13,987 nucleotides of DNA from GCA-003244245 sp032230565 (GCA_032230565.1 JAVXWL010000003.1:1-13987); one strand, 5' to 3'. Shown: positions 6,202 through 13,174, counted from the first letter of the stretch. Notes: a model not told the origin generated them from the letters alone. A program made the numbers and translations.

Positions 6202-7554
6202 GTGCAGCTCACCGGGGTGCGGCGCAGCCATCGCGATGCTGTCCAGCGGCTGCAAGCCAGTTACCGAGCGATCCCAGCGGGGTCGTCGGTGCGGCTGGCG
6301 AAACCGACGTCGAACCTGTTCCGATCCCGCGCGGCGGCCGGCCCCGGTCTGGACGTCTCGGGCCTGGCTGGGGTGCTGGAGGTCGACCCGGCCAGCCGCA
6401 CCGCCGACGTCGCAGGCATGTGTACTTACGAAAATCTGGTCGCCGCGACGTTGCCGCACGGGCTGACCCCGCTGGTCGTGCCGCAGCTCAAGACGATCAC
6501 TCTCGGCGGCGCGGTTAGCGGGTTGGGCATCGAGGCGACCTCGTTTCGCAACGGCCTGCCGCACGAGTCGGTCCTGGAGCTCGAGCTGCTCACCGGTGCC
6601 GGCGAGATCGTCACGGCAATGCCCGGCGACGAGCTGTTCGCCGGATTCCCCAACTCTTACGGCACGCTGGGCTATGCCACCCGGCTGCGTATCGAGCTTG
6701 AACCGGTGCGCTCGCACGTCGCGCTGCGGCACGTGCGGTTCGACGATCTGGACGAACTGTGCTCCGCAGTTGGGCTGATCATGGCGTCCCGGCACTGGGG
6801 TGGCGAGGACGTCGACTACCTCGACGGCGTGATGTTCTCCCGCACCGAGTCTTACCTGACGCTGGGCCGGCGTGCCGATCACACCGGACCGGCCAGCGAC
6901 TACCGCACCGGGGCGCAGATCTACTACCGCTCGATCCAGCAGCGCCGCAACGACGTCCTGAGCACCCACGACTACTTGTGGCGCTGGGATACCGACTGGT
7001 TCTGGTGCTCGGGCGCCTTCGGGGTTCAGCACCCGCTGATCCGGCCGTTGTGGCCGGCCAGGCTGCGCCGCAGCGACGTTTACTGGAAGATCGTGGCGTT
7101 GGCGAACCGTTTCGATGTGGAGAACCGCTGGGAGGTGTTGCGCGGCCGCCCGCGCCGGGAACGGGTGATCCAGGACGTCGAGATCCCGCTGGAGCGCATC
7201 GCGGAATTCTTGCGCTGGTTCATCGAGCACGTCGGCATCGAGCCGGTGTGGCTGTGCCCGTTGCGGCTGCGTGGTGATCAGACGTGGCCGCTGTATCCGT
7301 TGGAAGCCGGCCGGAAGTACGTCAACGTCGGCTTCTGGGCCAGTGTGCCGGGCACCGGCAGTGACACTAACCGGGCGATCGAGGGCGAGGTTGACGCGGT
7401 GGGCGGGCACAAGTCGCTGTACTCGGACTCGTTCTACTCGCGCGCGGAGTTCGATGCCCGCTACGGCGGCGGGCAGTACGCGAGGTTGAAACAACGCTAC
7501 GACCCAGACCGGCGGCTCCTGGACCTCTACGCGAAGGCGGTGCGACGTCAATGA
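6202..7554 (+). CDS. FAD-binding oxidoreductase, Rv3719-like
   Basis: A 450-residue flavoenzyme of the PCMH-type (VAO) FAD superfamily, related to plant DIMINUTO/DWARF1 and animal DHCR24 reductases. The FAD domain occupies about residues 25-210: RLAKPTSNLFRSR, then VDPASRTADVAGMCTYENLV, and VPQLKTITLGGAVSGLGIEA followed by SFRNGLPHE. The pattern PNSYGTLGYATRLRIEL ends it. The C-terminal half (IHDYLWRWDTDWFW-like, WLCPLRLRGDQTWPLYP, NVGFWASVPG) is substrate-binding. It closely resembles Rv3719 as I remember it. Its TGA overlaps the ATG of the methyltransferase (ATGA), so the two are translationally coupled. In TmsA/TmsB (BfaA/BfaB) systems such a flavoprotein reduces the methylene made by the methyltransferase to a methyl branch. 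Applying that here is inference; no signal peptide is seen. Confidence 0.9.
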   Translation: MQLTGVRRSHRDAVQRLQASYRAIPAGSSVRLAKPTSNLFRSRAAAGPGLDVSGLAGVLEVDPASRTADVAGMCTYENLVAATLPHGLTPLVVPQLKTITLGGAVSGLGIEATSFRNGLPHESVLELELLTGAGEIVTAMPGDELFAGFPNSYGTLGYATRLRIELEPVRSHVALRHVRFDDLDELCSAVGLIMASRHWGGEDVDYLDGVMFSRTESYLTLGRRADHTGPASDYRTGAQIYYRSIQQRRNDVLSTHDYLWRWDTDWFWCSGAFGVQHPLIRPLWPARLRRSDVYWKIVALANRFDVENRWEVLRGRPRRERVIQDVEIPLERIAEFLRWFIEHVGIEPVWLCPLRLRGDQTWPLYPLEAGRKYVNVGFWASVPGTGSDTNRAIEGEVDAVGGHKSLYSDSFYSRAEFDARYGGGQYARLKQRYDPDRRLLDLYAKAVRRQ

Positions 7555-8867
7555 CGACCTTCCGGCGCCCCACTCCCGCGACGGACCCGGCCAAGGCTGA
7601 CCGGCTGTCGCTGGCGGGAATCGTCGACCTGCTCACCGATGGCCAGTTCCCAGTACGGTTCACCGCCTACGACGGCAGTGCCACCGGACCGCCCGACGCC
7701 GAGATCAGCGTGCACCTAGCCGCCCCGCGCGGCGCCACCTATCTGTTCACCGCGCCGGGCGACCTCGGCATGGCGCGGGCCTACATCGCCGGTGACCTCC
7801 AAGCCGAGGGAGTGCACCCCGGTGACCCCTACGAGGCGATGCGCGTGATGGCCTACCAGTTGCGTTTCCGCCGCCCAACCATGGCTGAACTCGCGCTGAT
7901 TACTCGCTCGCTGGGCTGGCAGCGGCTGCGCCCGGTGCCCCCGCCACCGCAGGAGACACGGCCCCGGTGGCGCCGGACGATCGCCGGGCTGGCGCATTCT
8001 CGGCACCGGGACTCCGAGGCGGTGCACCACCACTATGACGTCTCTAACCGCTTCTACGAGCTGGTCCTCGGACCGTCGATGACCTACACCTGCGCCGTCT
8101 TCGACCATCCGGAGGCGAGCCTGGAACAAGCCCAGGAGCGCAAACATGAGCTGATCGCCGACAAGCTGGGGCTGCGGGCCGGGATGCGACTGCTCGACGT
8201 CGGCTGCGGCTGGGGCGGCATGGTGCGCTACGCCGCTCGCCACGGCGTCCGCGCGCTGGGCGTCACATTGTCCGCGGAGCAGGCTCGCTGGGCGCAGCAG
8301 GCGATCCTGCGAGAGGGACTCAGTGGGCTCGCGGAAGTGCGTCATCTGGACTACCGGGACTCCCCCGGCAGTGACTACGACGCAGTGAGCTCGATCGGGC
8401 TCACTGAACACGTCGGGGTACACACCTACCGGTCGTACTTCGCTCTGCTACTAGGAAAGCTGCGCCCTGGCGGCCGACTACTCAACCACTGCATCACCCA
8501 ACCGGACAACCGCAGCCGGGTCCAGACCGACGCCTTCACCGACCGCTACGTGTTCCCCGACGGGGAGTTGGCCGGCGCCGGCAAGATCATCACAGAGGCG
8601 CAGAATACCGGCTTCGAGATCCGCCATGTCGAGAATCTGCGCGAGCATTACGCATTAACGCTGAAGCAGTGGTGCGCCAACCTCGCCGGGCACTGGGACG
8701 AGGCCGTGGCCGAGGTCGGCGAGCCCACCGCGCGCGTATGGGGCCTATACATGGCCTCTTCTCGATTGGCCTTCGAGCGAAACGGCATCCAGCTCCACCA
8801 GGTGCTCGCAGTACGCCCCGACGGCACCGGCAACGCCCACGTCCCCCTCCGCCCCTGGTGGCACTGA
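7551..8867 (+). CDS. Cyclopropane-fatty-acid synthase family methyltransferase
   Basis: A 438-residue SAM-dependent enzyme that modifies double bonds of phospholipid acyl chains. An N-terminal domain (about 1-150) precedes the catalytic part: VHHHYDVSNRFYELVLG (158-174) and PSMTYTCAVF (175-184). The SAM-binding glycine motif LLDVGCGWGGM lies at 214-224, and SIGLTEHVG (281-289) is the family's acidic/His active-site motif. FPDGELAG and LREHYALTLKQW follow. Length and layout match Rv3720 and UfaA1/TmsB-type proteins better than the shorter mycolic-acid cyclopropane synthases. It starts at ATG 7551, overlapping the stop of the flavoenzyme by 4 nt. The product could be a cyclopropane, methylene or 10-methyl branched chain; the flavoprotein partner favours a reduced methyl branch. 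The substrate is not shown by the sequence. Confidence 0.94.
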   Translation: MTTFRRPTPATDPAKADRLSLAGIVDLLTDGQFPVRFTAYDGSATGPPDAEISVHLAAPRGATYLFTAPGDLGMARAYIAGDLQAEGVHPGDPYEAMRVMAYQLRFRRPTMAELALITRSLGWQRLRPVPPPPQETRPRWRRTIAGLAHSRHRDSEAVHHHYDVSNRFYELVLGPSMTYTCAVFDHPEASLEQAQERKHELIADKLGLRAGMRLLDVGCGWGGMVRYAARHGVRALGVTLSAEQARWAQQAILREGLSGLAEVRHLDYRDSPGSDYDAVSSIGLTEHVGVHTYRSYFALLLGKLRPGGRLLNHCITQPDNRSRVQTDAFTDRYVFPDGELAGAGKIITEAQNTGFEIRHVENLREHYALTLKQWCANLAGHWDEAVAEVGEPTARVWGLYMASSRLAFERNGIQLHQVLAVRPDGTGNAHVPLRPWWH

Positions 8868-8882
8868 GCCCGGCCGGGCTCA
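8865..8882. terminator. Perfect 18-bp palindrome between convergent genes
   Basis: TGAGCCCGGCCGGGCTCA is perfectly palindromic. Its first three bases are the stop codon of the methyltransferase, and it ends 3 bases before the dnaX stop. It would serve as a bidirectional hairpin terminator with no loop to spare, so cruciform or protein binding is possible too. Confidence 0.6.
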
Positions 8883-8885
8883 CCG

Positions 8886-10742
8886 TCACGAGTCGATGCG
8901 CCGGGCGCCTAGTTGCTCGGCGAGCAGCTCTAGGGCTATTTCCTCGGGGTCGCGACGGCTGGGCGACTCTCGGGTCATGGTGGCCGCTTCTGCGAGCATC
9001 GCCTCGTCATCCATCGGAGCGGGCGGTATGTCCGCTGGGCCAGGGTCAGCAGGGTCTGAGGGTTCCGACGGTGGAGGAATACCGTCATCCGGGGGCTGCG
9101 CCGCCGCCGGACGGCGGTAGGCGGGGCGTTCCGTCGAGCATTGCGGTGGGCGGACAGCACGCTGCGCGGTCTGCTGTGGCTTGTTGGCGCCGGTCTCCCC
9201 GTCGATGTGCTCGCAGCGGACCTGCCAGTCGACGCCCAGGACGGTGCGCAGTGCTGCCCTGATCAGCTCCACGTTGCGGTCATCACCCAGCCGGCGGGCA
9301 AGCGGTGCGTTAGGCAGGGTCAGCACAAGCGTGGAGCCCTGTACCGCGCTCGCGGTGGCGTTGCTGAGCAGGACCTGGGTCGTCCGGCTCTGTTCGCGCA
9401 CCGCCTCCAGCAGGGCTGGCCACACTTGTCGAACCGCGGCTGCGTCGGGCGCGAGCGCGATCTTGGCGGCTTCGGAGGCCGGCGCCGCAACGACCGGTGG
9501 CTGGGCGACCTGAGGTTGGGCGATGGGCCGCTGGGCGACCGGCGGCTGGGCGACCGGAGGCTCCTCGGTGGCCGGCGGAGTGATGGTGAGCCGCCGCTCC
9601 AGGCGCTCTAGCCGGTGTAGCACCGCGCCGTCACCATCGGCGACAGCCGGCAGCAGCATCCGAGCGCACAGCAGTTCCAACAGCAGCCGAGGCGCGGTAG
9701 CTCCGCGCATCTCGACGAGTCCGCTGTGCGTGATCTCCGCAAACCGGGTGAGGCTGCCCGCGCCGAGGGTTTCAGCTTGGGCGGTCATCGTCGTGAGCTG
9801 ATCCTGCGGAGCATCTATCAGCCCGTGGCAGGCCGGCTCAGGGGCGACTCGCAGCAGCACCAGGTCGCGGAAGCGCTGCAGGAGGTCGGCGGCGAAGCGG
9901 CGAGGATCGTGTCCGGCTTCAACCAGCCGGTCGATAGTGCTGAAGACCGTGGCGCCGTCCTGAGCGGCCAGCGCCGAGACCATGTCGTCGATCAGGGCGA
10001 CGTCGGTGACGCCGAGCAGCGCCACCGCTCGGGCATAGGTGACCCCCTCGGGCCCTGCCCCGGCGAGCAGTTGGTCCAGCACGGACAGCGAGTCCCGGGC
10101 CGAACCACCGCCGGCGCGGATGACCAGCGGGTAGATCGCCGGCTCGATCGTGACACCTTCCTGAGCACACACCTGCTCCAGCAGGCGGCGCATGGTGCTT
10201 GGGGGCAGCAACCGGAAGGGGTAGTGGTGAGTGCGGGAACGGATTGTCGCTAGCACCTTCTCCGGCTCGGTGGTCGCGAAGACAAAGACGAGGTGCTCCG
10301 GAGGCTCTTCGACGATCTTGAGCAGCGCGTTGAAGCCCTGCGTGGTGACCATGTGCGCCTCGTCGATGATGAACACCCGATACCGGGATTCAGCAGGGGC
10401 GTAAAACGCGCGGTCCCGTAAGTCACGGGCATCGTCCACGCCGCCGTGGCTGGCTGCGTCGAGCTCGACGACATCGATCGATCCGGGGCCTTCGGGCGCC
10501 AGCGCGACACATGATGGGCAGCTCCCACACGGGTCCGGTGTCGGTCCGTGCAGACAGTTCAGCGAACGGGCCAGGATGCGCGCGCTGGACGTCTTCCCGC
10601 AGCCTCGCGGGCCGGAGAACAGGTAGGCGTGGTTGATCCGACCAGCCGCAAGCGCGGTGCGCAGCGGTTCGGTGACATGCTCCTGGCCGACCACCTCGGC
10701 GAACGTCGCCGGGCGGTACTTGCGGTAAAGAGCCAGTGCCAC
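8886..10742 (-). CDS. dnaX: DNA polymerase III subunit gamma/tau
   Basis: A 618-residue AAA+ clamp-loader subunit that opens and loads the beta sliding clamp in the replisome. Start GTG 10742 gives the family N-terminus MALALYRKYRPATFAEVVGQ. Walker A is GPRGCGKT (44-51). Zinc-binding cysteines lie at 63, 72, 75 and 78 (PCGSCPSC), Walker B at VFIIDEAH (123-130), and the arginine-finger region is TIRSRTHHYPFRL (167-179). Domain III follows to about 370. A Pro/Ala/Gln linker with a tandem repeat (about 395-420) leads to a C-terminal domain with LVLTLPNAPLARRL and an acidic DDEAMLAEA stretch. I see no programmed-frameshift signal for a short gamma form. A small toxin relic lies 33 nt upstream; transcription may read in from there. 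Confidence 0.96.
   Translation of the reverse strand: MALALYRKYRPATFAEVVGQEHVTEPLRTALAAGRINHAYLFSGPRGCGKTSSARILARSLNCLHGPTPDPCGSCPSCVALAPEGPGSIDVVELDAASHGGVDDARDLRDRAFYAPAESRYRVFIIDEAHMVTTQGFNALLKIVEEPPEHLVFVFATTEPEKVLATIRSRTHHYPFRLLPPSTMRRLLEQVCAQEGVTIEPAIYPLVIRAGGGSARDSLSVLDQLLAGAGPEGVTYARAVALLGVTDVALIDDMVSALAAQDGATVFSTIDRLVEAGHDPRRFAADLLQRFRDLVLLRVAPEPACHGLIDAPQDQLTTMTAQAETLGAGSLTRFAEITHSGLVEMRGATAPRLLLELLCARMLLPAVADGDGAVLHRLERLERRLTITPPATEEPPVAQPPVAQRPIAQPQVAQPPVVAAPASEAAKIALAPDAAAVRQVWPALLEAVREQSRTTQVLLSNATASAVQGSTLVLTLPNAPLARRLGDDRNVELIRAALRTVLGVDWQVRCEHIDGETGANKPQQTAQRAVRPPQCSTERPAYRRPAAAQPPDDGIPPPSEPSDPADPGPADIPPAPMDDEAMLAEAATMTRESPSRRDPEEIALELLAEQLGARRIDS
9492..9566 (-). repeat. 15-bp tandem repeat in the dnaX linker
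   Basis: Four 15-bp units (9492-9506, 9507-9521, 9522-9536, 9537-9551), each ending CTGGGC or TTGGGC on the plus strand, with a partial fifth to 9566. They encode PPVAQ-type pentapeptides (PPVAQ, RPIAQ, PQVAQ) in the flexible linker between the ATPase and C-terminal parts. In-frame slippage here would be tolerated, so copy number may vary between strains. Confidence 0.8.
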
Positions 10743-10775
10743 GGCCGCGAGGCTACCGCGCGCCTATGACGGTCC

Positions 10776-11187
10776 TCACGGCACGAGGTGCACCTCCGGC
10801 AGGCCATCGCCCAGCGAGTCGGCGAGTCGGCGATCGCACGTCCACAGCGGCACCCGAAACCGCTCGACGAGGGCGACGTAATACGCGTCGTACGTCGCCG
10901 GCAGATGCCGGTCGTGGGCGATCTCCAGTGCCCGGGAGTGCAGCCGCGTGTCGCCATACAGTTCGATAGGCAGGTTCATGACACGACGCAGGCCGTCCCG
11001 AGCCGTCTCCGCGCTGATCTTTCCTGCCTGCTGTTGCTGGTGCAGGACATTCGCAACCTCATAGTGCAAGAAGGTCGGGTGAAATCAGGTCGCCGTCGGA
11101 GTGCACCAGCCGCTCCCACGCGGCCAAAGCGGCGGAATGCCCGTAAAGGATCCGGACTACCAGGCTCGCATCAACGCACCCGGCCAT
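10776..11187 (-). pseudogene. VapC-family PIN toxin, frameshifted
   Basis: Two overlapping frames together make one complete PIN-domain ribonuclease. Frame 1 starts at ATG 11187 (MAGCVDASLVVRILYGHSAA) and runs to SDGDLISPDLL, then stops at 11061-11059. Frame 2 continues from HYEVANVLHQQQQAG (11066) to the stop at 10776. One extra base in CTTCTTGCAC (about 11073-11064) separates them; skipping it gives about 136 residues, the normal VapC length. All four PIN acidic residues are present across the frames: Asp in VDAS, Glu in HYEVAN, Asp in TYDAYY and Asp in TCDRRL. VapC toxins cleave tRNA or rRNA. As read, no active toxin is made. A sequencing error or +1 frameshifting would restore it. It follows the putative antitoxin with a 17-nt overlap. 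Confidence 0.8.
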
Positions 11188-11314
11188 AGAGGTCCTCGTC
11201 CTCATCATCTCGACCGACGCGAATCGCCGCCTCGACGTTGAAGTCGGTCAGCCGTTCGATCACGCCCTCCGCGCGCAGCCGCTCATGAAACTCGCCGAGC
11301 ATCGCGGGCGTCAC
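11171..11314 (-). CDS. Short acidic ORF in the antitoxin position of the vapC locus
   Basis: About 47 codons from GTG 11314 (which overlaps the stop of the siderophore-interacting protein as GTGA), or 43 from ATG 11302. The sequence MLGEFHERLRAEGVIERLTD is followed by FNVEAAIRVGRDDEDEDLYG and ends RVR. It is helical and acidic near its C-terminus, and its end overlaps the toxin start, which is the usual antitoxin-toxin arrangement. It lacks a recognisable ribbon-helix-helix or AbrB DNA-binding N-terminus, so it may be a truncated antitoxin or a DNA-binding-free one. No ribosome binding site is visible; initiation would depend on coupling to the upstream gene. The antitoxin role is inferred from position only. 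Confidence 0.5.
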   Translation of the reverse strand: MTPAMLGEFHERLRAEGVIERLTDFNVEAAIRVGRDDEDEDLYGRVR

Positions 11315-12033
11315 CGAGGTTGGCGATCCCAGAAACCTTTGACATAAAGCGTCCGCCGGTCGACGGCTCGTTCGTTGAGCAGCTGCGCTCGGATTCGTCG
11401 CACTGTCGGGGTGTGGCCGGCAAGCCAAATCCGCCCCTGCCCGGGCGGCAGCGCGACAGCGCGGAGCGCGTCATCCAGCATCGTGGTCGTACCTGGCGCA
11501 CGGCCGTCGCGGTGCAGCCAGCACACCGGCGGCCGGGCCACTCCCGGTATCGGCTGCTCTTCTGCGGCGTCGGCGACTTCGACGTAAACCAGCGCGCAGG
11601 CGGTCGCCGGCAGCATCGCCACATACGCCTGGATCGCCGGCAGGGCGGTCTCATCCCCGGCGAAGAGGTGCCAGTCGGCGTGCGGATCGGGCCGGTAGCG
11701 GCCGCTGGGGCCGACGAACTCCAGAGCCTCGCCCGGGCGCACCCCCCGCGCCCAATTAGCCGCGGGTCCCTCACCGTGCAGCACGAAGTCAATGTCCACG
11801 CTTGGCCGCGCGCCATCGTCGTGCAGCGTGTAGTCGCGCACGGTGTAGTCCCGGGATACCGACAGCTCGCCAACCAGGTCTGGAACGTAGATTTTGAGCG
11901 TCTGCCCGGGAACGGCGGCTAACCCGGCCAGGCTGTCGTCGACGAGCCGGATCCGCGTCATCCGAGGAGTCAGCCGCGTCACCGTCGCGACGGTGCAGGC
12001 GACGCGTCCATGCACTCGTGCCTCGGGTCGCAT
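11311..12033 (-). CDS. Siderophore-interacting protein (FAD-dependent ferric-siderophore reductase)
   Basis: A 240-residue cytoplasmic flavoprotein of the ViuB/SIP family, which releases iron by reducing ferric-siderophore. ATG 12033 is preceded by GGAGAAGG with about 5-nt spacing. The N-terminal beta-barrel FAD domain covers about 1-120: RVACTVATVTRLTPRMTRIR, then VPGQTLKIYVPD and the FAD-binding SRDYTVRDY (about 60-68). The FVLHGEGPAANWA and FVGPSGRY segments follow. The C-terminal SIP domain (about 120-236) has FAGDETALPAIQAY, WLAGHTPTVRRIR and the closing YVKGFWDR. Such genes usually lie in iron-uptake loci under DtxR/IdeR control; here there is no siderophore gene in view and I see no iron box. 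It is 28 nt downstream of a small coiled-coil gene in the same direction. Confidence 0.92.
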   Translation of the reverse strand: MRPEARVHGRVACTVATVTRLTPRMTRIRLVDDSLAGLAAVPGQTLKIYVPDLVGELSVSRDYTVRDYTLHDDGARPSVDIDFVLHGEGPAANWARGVRPGEALEFVGPSGRYRPDPHADWHLFAGDETALPAIQAYVAMLPATACALVYVEVADAAEEQPIPGVARPPVCWLHRDGRAPGTTTMLDDALRAVALPPGQGRIWLAGHTPTVRRIRAQLLNERAVDRRTLYVKGFWDRQPR

Positions 12034-12061
12034 CAGAACCTTCTCCTCGACGGCGTTGGAG

Positions 12062-12298
12062 TCACTCCGCCGCGAGTTTGGCCTCGGCCTCCTGGACCCG
12101 GACCTGCAGCGAGCGGTATTCCTCGTTGCCCGACAGTCTCGCCTTCACCTTGAGGTCGAACAGCGCTGGGGATCGAAACGGCGACCCCCACTTGCGGTCC
12201 ACCTCCGCGGTGGCCTCTTGCTTGATCACGGCCATCCGCTCGCGCAGCTGCGCTAACTCCGCCGCCGCGCCAGCCTGCGCCCGCGCATCCTGGCTCAC
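12062..12298 (-). CDS. Small coiled-coil protein, unknown function
   Basis: A 78-residue protein from GTG 12298 (VSQDARAQAGAAAELAQLRE). A GTG at 12331 in the same frame adds 11 residues but lies against the 3' end of the SRP RNA gene. A loose AAGGGG stands about 11 nt upstream of 12298. Two helical, heptad-like segments (AAELAQLRERMAVIKQEATA and EEYRSLQVRVQEAEAKLAAE) flank a short conserved-looking WGSPFRSPALFDLKVKARLS. There is no membrane helix or signal peptide. I do not recognise the family. It probably shares a transcript with the siderophore-interacting protein 28 nt downstream, but that does not indicate a common job. Confidence 0.6.
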   Translation of the reverse strand: MSQDARAQAGAAAELAQLRERMAVIKQEATAEVDRKWGSPFRSPALFDLKVKARLSGNEEYRSLQVRVQEAEAKLAAE

Positions 12299-12341
12299 GT
12301 CGCGATCCGCCCCTTGAACTCCGTGGCGCACCTTGCATGAA

Positions 12342-12429
12342 GGGGACCCCGCGCACCCGCCAGAGCGTGCTGACCCTTGCTGCCTTCCGACCCTGGGGGA
12401 GTTCGCAAGATGGACGCCGCGCGGGGTCC
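12342..12429 (-). ncRNA. ffs: Signal recognition particle 4.5S RNA
   Basis: On the minus strand the RNA begins GGACCCCGCGC and ends GCGCGGGGTCC, which pair to close a long hairpin. The apical part CCAGGGTCGGAAGGCAGCAA followed by GGGTCAG is the conserved Ffh-binding domain: a GGAA-type tetraloop with the asymmetric AGCA internal loop. The length of about 88 nt matches the small bacterial SRP RNA. It works with Ffh and FtsY to target inner-membrane proteins. Its place upstream of dnaX agrees with mycobacterial order as I recall it. Exact ends are estimated from pairing. Confidence 0.93.
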
Positions 12430-12436
12430 GCCGTCT

Positions 12437-12442
12437 AGTCTA
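12437..12442 (-). promoter_or_regulatory. -10 box of the SRP RNA
   Basis: On the minus strand TAGACT ends 7 nt before the G at about 12429 that starts the RNA by pairing, a canonical -10 position. The -35 region (about 12460-12465) is not recognisable. Confidence 0.55.
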
Positions 12443-12557
12443 GGGGGTATCGGCGTCCAGAGCACCACACCCTCTCGACGGCCCCGTCATCGGCCCGCCC
12501 AAGCCGGCCTAGCTGCAGCTTTGGCTCCGTAGCGGTACGAGCGGTAACCTCCGCAGC

Positions 12558-12647
12558 GGAGGATTCGCCTAGTGGCCTATGGCGCACGATTGGAAATCGT
12601 GTTGGGTGTTAAAACCCTCGCGGGTTCAAATCCCGCATCCTCCGCCA
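12558..12647 (+). tRNA. tRNA-Ser (anticodon GGA)
   Basis: The acceptor stem pairs GGAGGAT (12558-12564) with ATCCTCC, followed by the discriminator G and an encoded CCA (12645-12647). The anticodon arm is CACGA-TTGGAAA-TCGTG with GGA at 12592-12594, reading UCC and UCU. The extra-long variable arm (TTGGGTGTTAAAACCCTC) is the class II hallmark of tRNA-Ser, and the T-arm GCGGG-TTCAAAT-CCCGC is complete. I looked for a duplicated tRNA 3' end downstream that would mark an integrated island and saw none. Confidence 0.97.
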
Positions 12648-12904
12648 CCTACCAGCACAACCGCCCGGCGCGATGATCGGCTTGTGGTCGGCGCTCCTGC
12701 GGCTCGTCTCAGTTTCCGTCTCTGTTGACCGAGGTCGCGTCACCACGCGGACCACCAGCAGGTGTCGATCCTCGTCCGACACTGCTACGGGCGTCAGCTC
12801 CGCCGCTCAAGCCGCGACCACCTAGTCCTGTGAACGTCGGTGCCTCCGGCGGCAAGGGCGCTGCCCTGGACCCGGCGACCGCTTCAGGAGGATGGACGAC
12901 GGTT
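12648..12904. other. Intergenic DNA with hairpins, no gene seen
   Basis: No convincing coding region: frames on both strands are Pro/Ala/Arg-rich without a domain. Two clear hairpins stand out: GTGTCG/CGACAC (12762-12767 with 12777-12782) and AGGGC-GCT-GCCCT (12855-12867). With the segment to the right it may be the non-coding end of a degraded insertion element or part of a larger structured RNA. Confidence 0.4.
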
Positions 12905-13035
12905 AGGACAGGGTTCTCCCTCGCGACGCCCCAGTGGCTACTGGTGGCGCAAGGCCAAGCCGCTACGCGGTCGGCGATGCCGAGCCCTGCCCCCGCGTAT
13001 GGCAACGCCCGCGCCGCAAGGGAGAACCCCACCCT
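12905..13035 (-). ncRNA. Candidate structured RNA closed by a 25-bp helix
   Basis: Bases 13011-13035 and 12905-12929 form one uninterrupted 25-bp helix if the minus strand is transcribed: 20 Watson-Crick pairs and 5 G-U pairs (13014-12926, 13018-12922, 13030-12910, 13031-12909, 13032-12908). On the plus strand those five are A-C mismatches, so the strand asymmetry points to a minus-strand RNA. The 81-nt interior holds small perfect hairpins (12931-12944, 12960-12970, 12972-12982, 12995-13008); the first can extend by GCGCC/GGCGU. No Rfam family comes to mind, and promoter and terminator are not clear. The alternative is a 131-bp MITE-like element with imperfect terminal repeats. Confidence 0.4.
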
Positions 13036-13090
13036 TGAAGTGAGTTGGCCCAGCCAAACCATGTGCCCTTATGACCGCAGTCGGTGAGCC

Positions 13091-13174
13091 ATGATGACAA
13101 CCGGTGAGGACTTCCTCATGGTCAAGCCAGGCCATGACCTGCCGGAAGATCAGATACAACAGGCGTACCGCCAC
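13091..13174. mobile_element. Abutting 5' ends of two transposase genes (IS remnants)
   Basis: On the minus strand GTG 13174 begins AVRLLYLIFRQVMAWL, the N-terminus of a well-known actinobacterial rve-type transposase family. After about 17 residues (near 13124) the match ends. On the plus strand ATG 13091 begins MMTTGEDFLMVK, resembling the start of IS21-type IstA proteins, and also stops matching near 13124-13126. The two 5' ends face each other and share a breakpoint, as if insertions and deletions had joined them. No complete transposase or terminal repeats remain. Confidence 0.45.

Noticed and set aside
6130..7551. 473-residue minus-strand frame opposite the flavoprotein gene
   Set aside because: An antisense shadow; the plus strand encodes clear FAD-binding motifs in frame.
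12558..12647. tRNA-Ser as an integration site for a genomic island
   Set aside because: No copy of the tRNA 3' end and no integrase gene are visible in the 1.3 kb downstream.
12780..12840. Faint likeness of minus-strand GTTCACAGGAC...GGTGGTCGCGGC to RNase P RNA
   Set aside because: Only scattered words match; the universally conserved GAGGAAAGTCC core and the overall layout are missing.
12709..13087. Overlapping frames of about 120 residues on both strands
   Set aside because: They cover the candidate structured RNA, are Ala/Pro/Gly-rich, and neither has a good start signal or domain.
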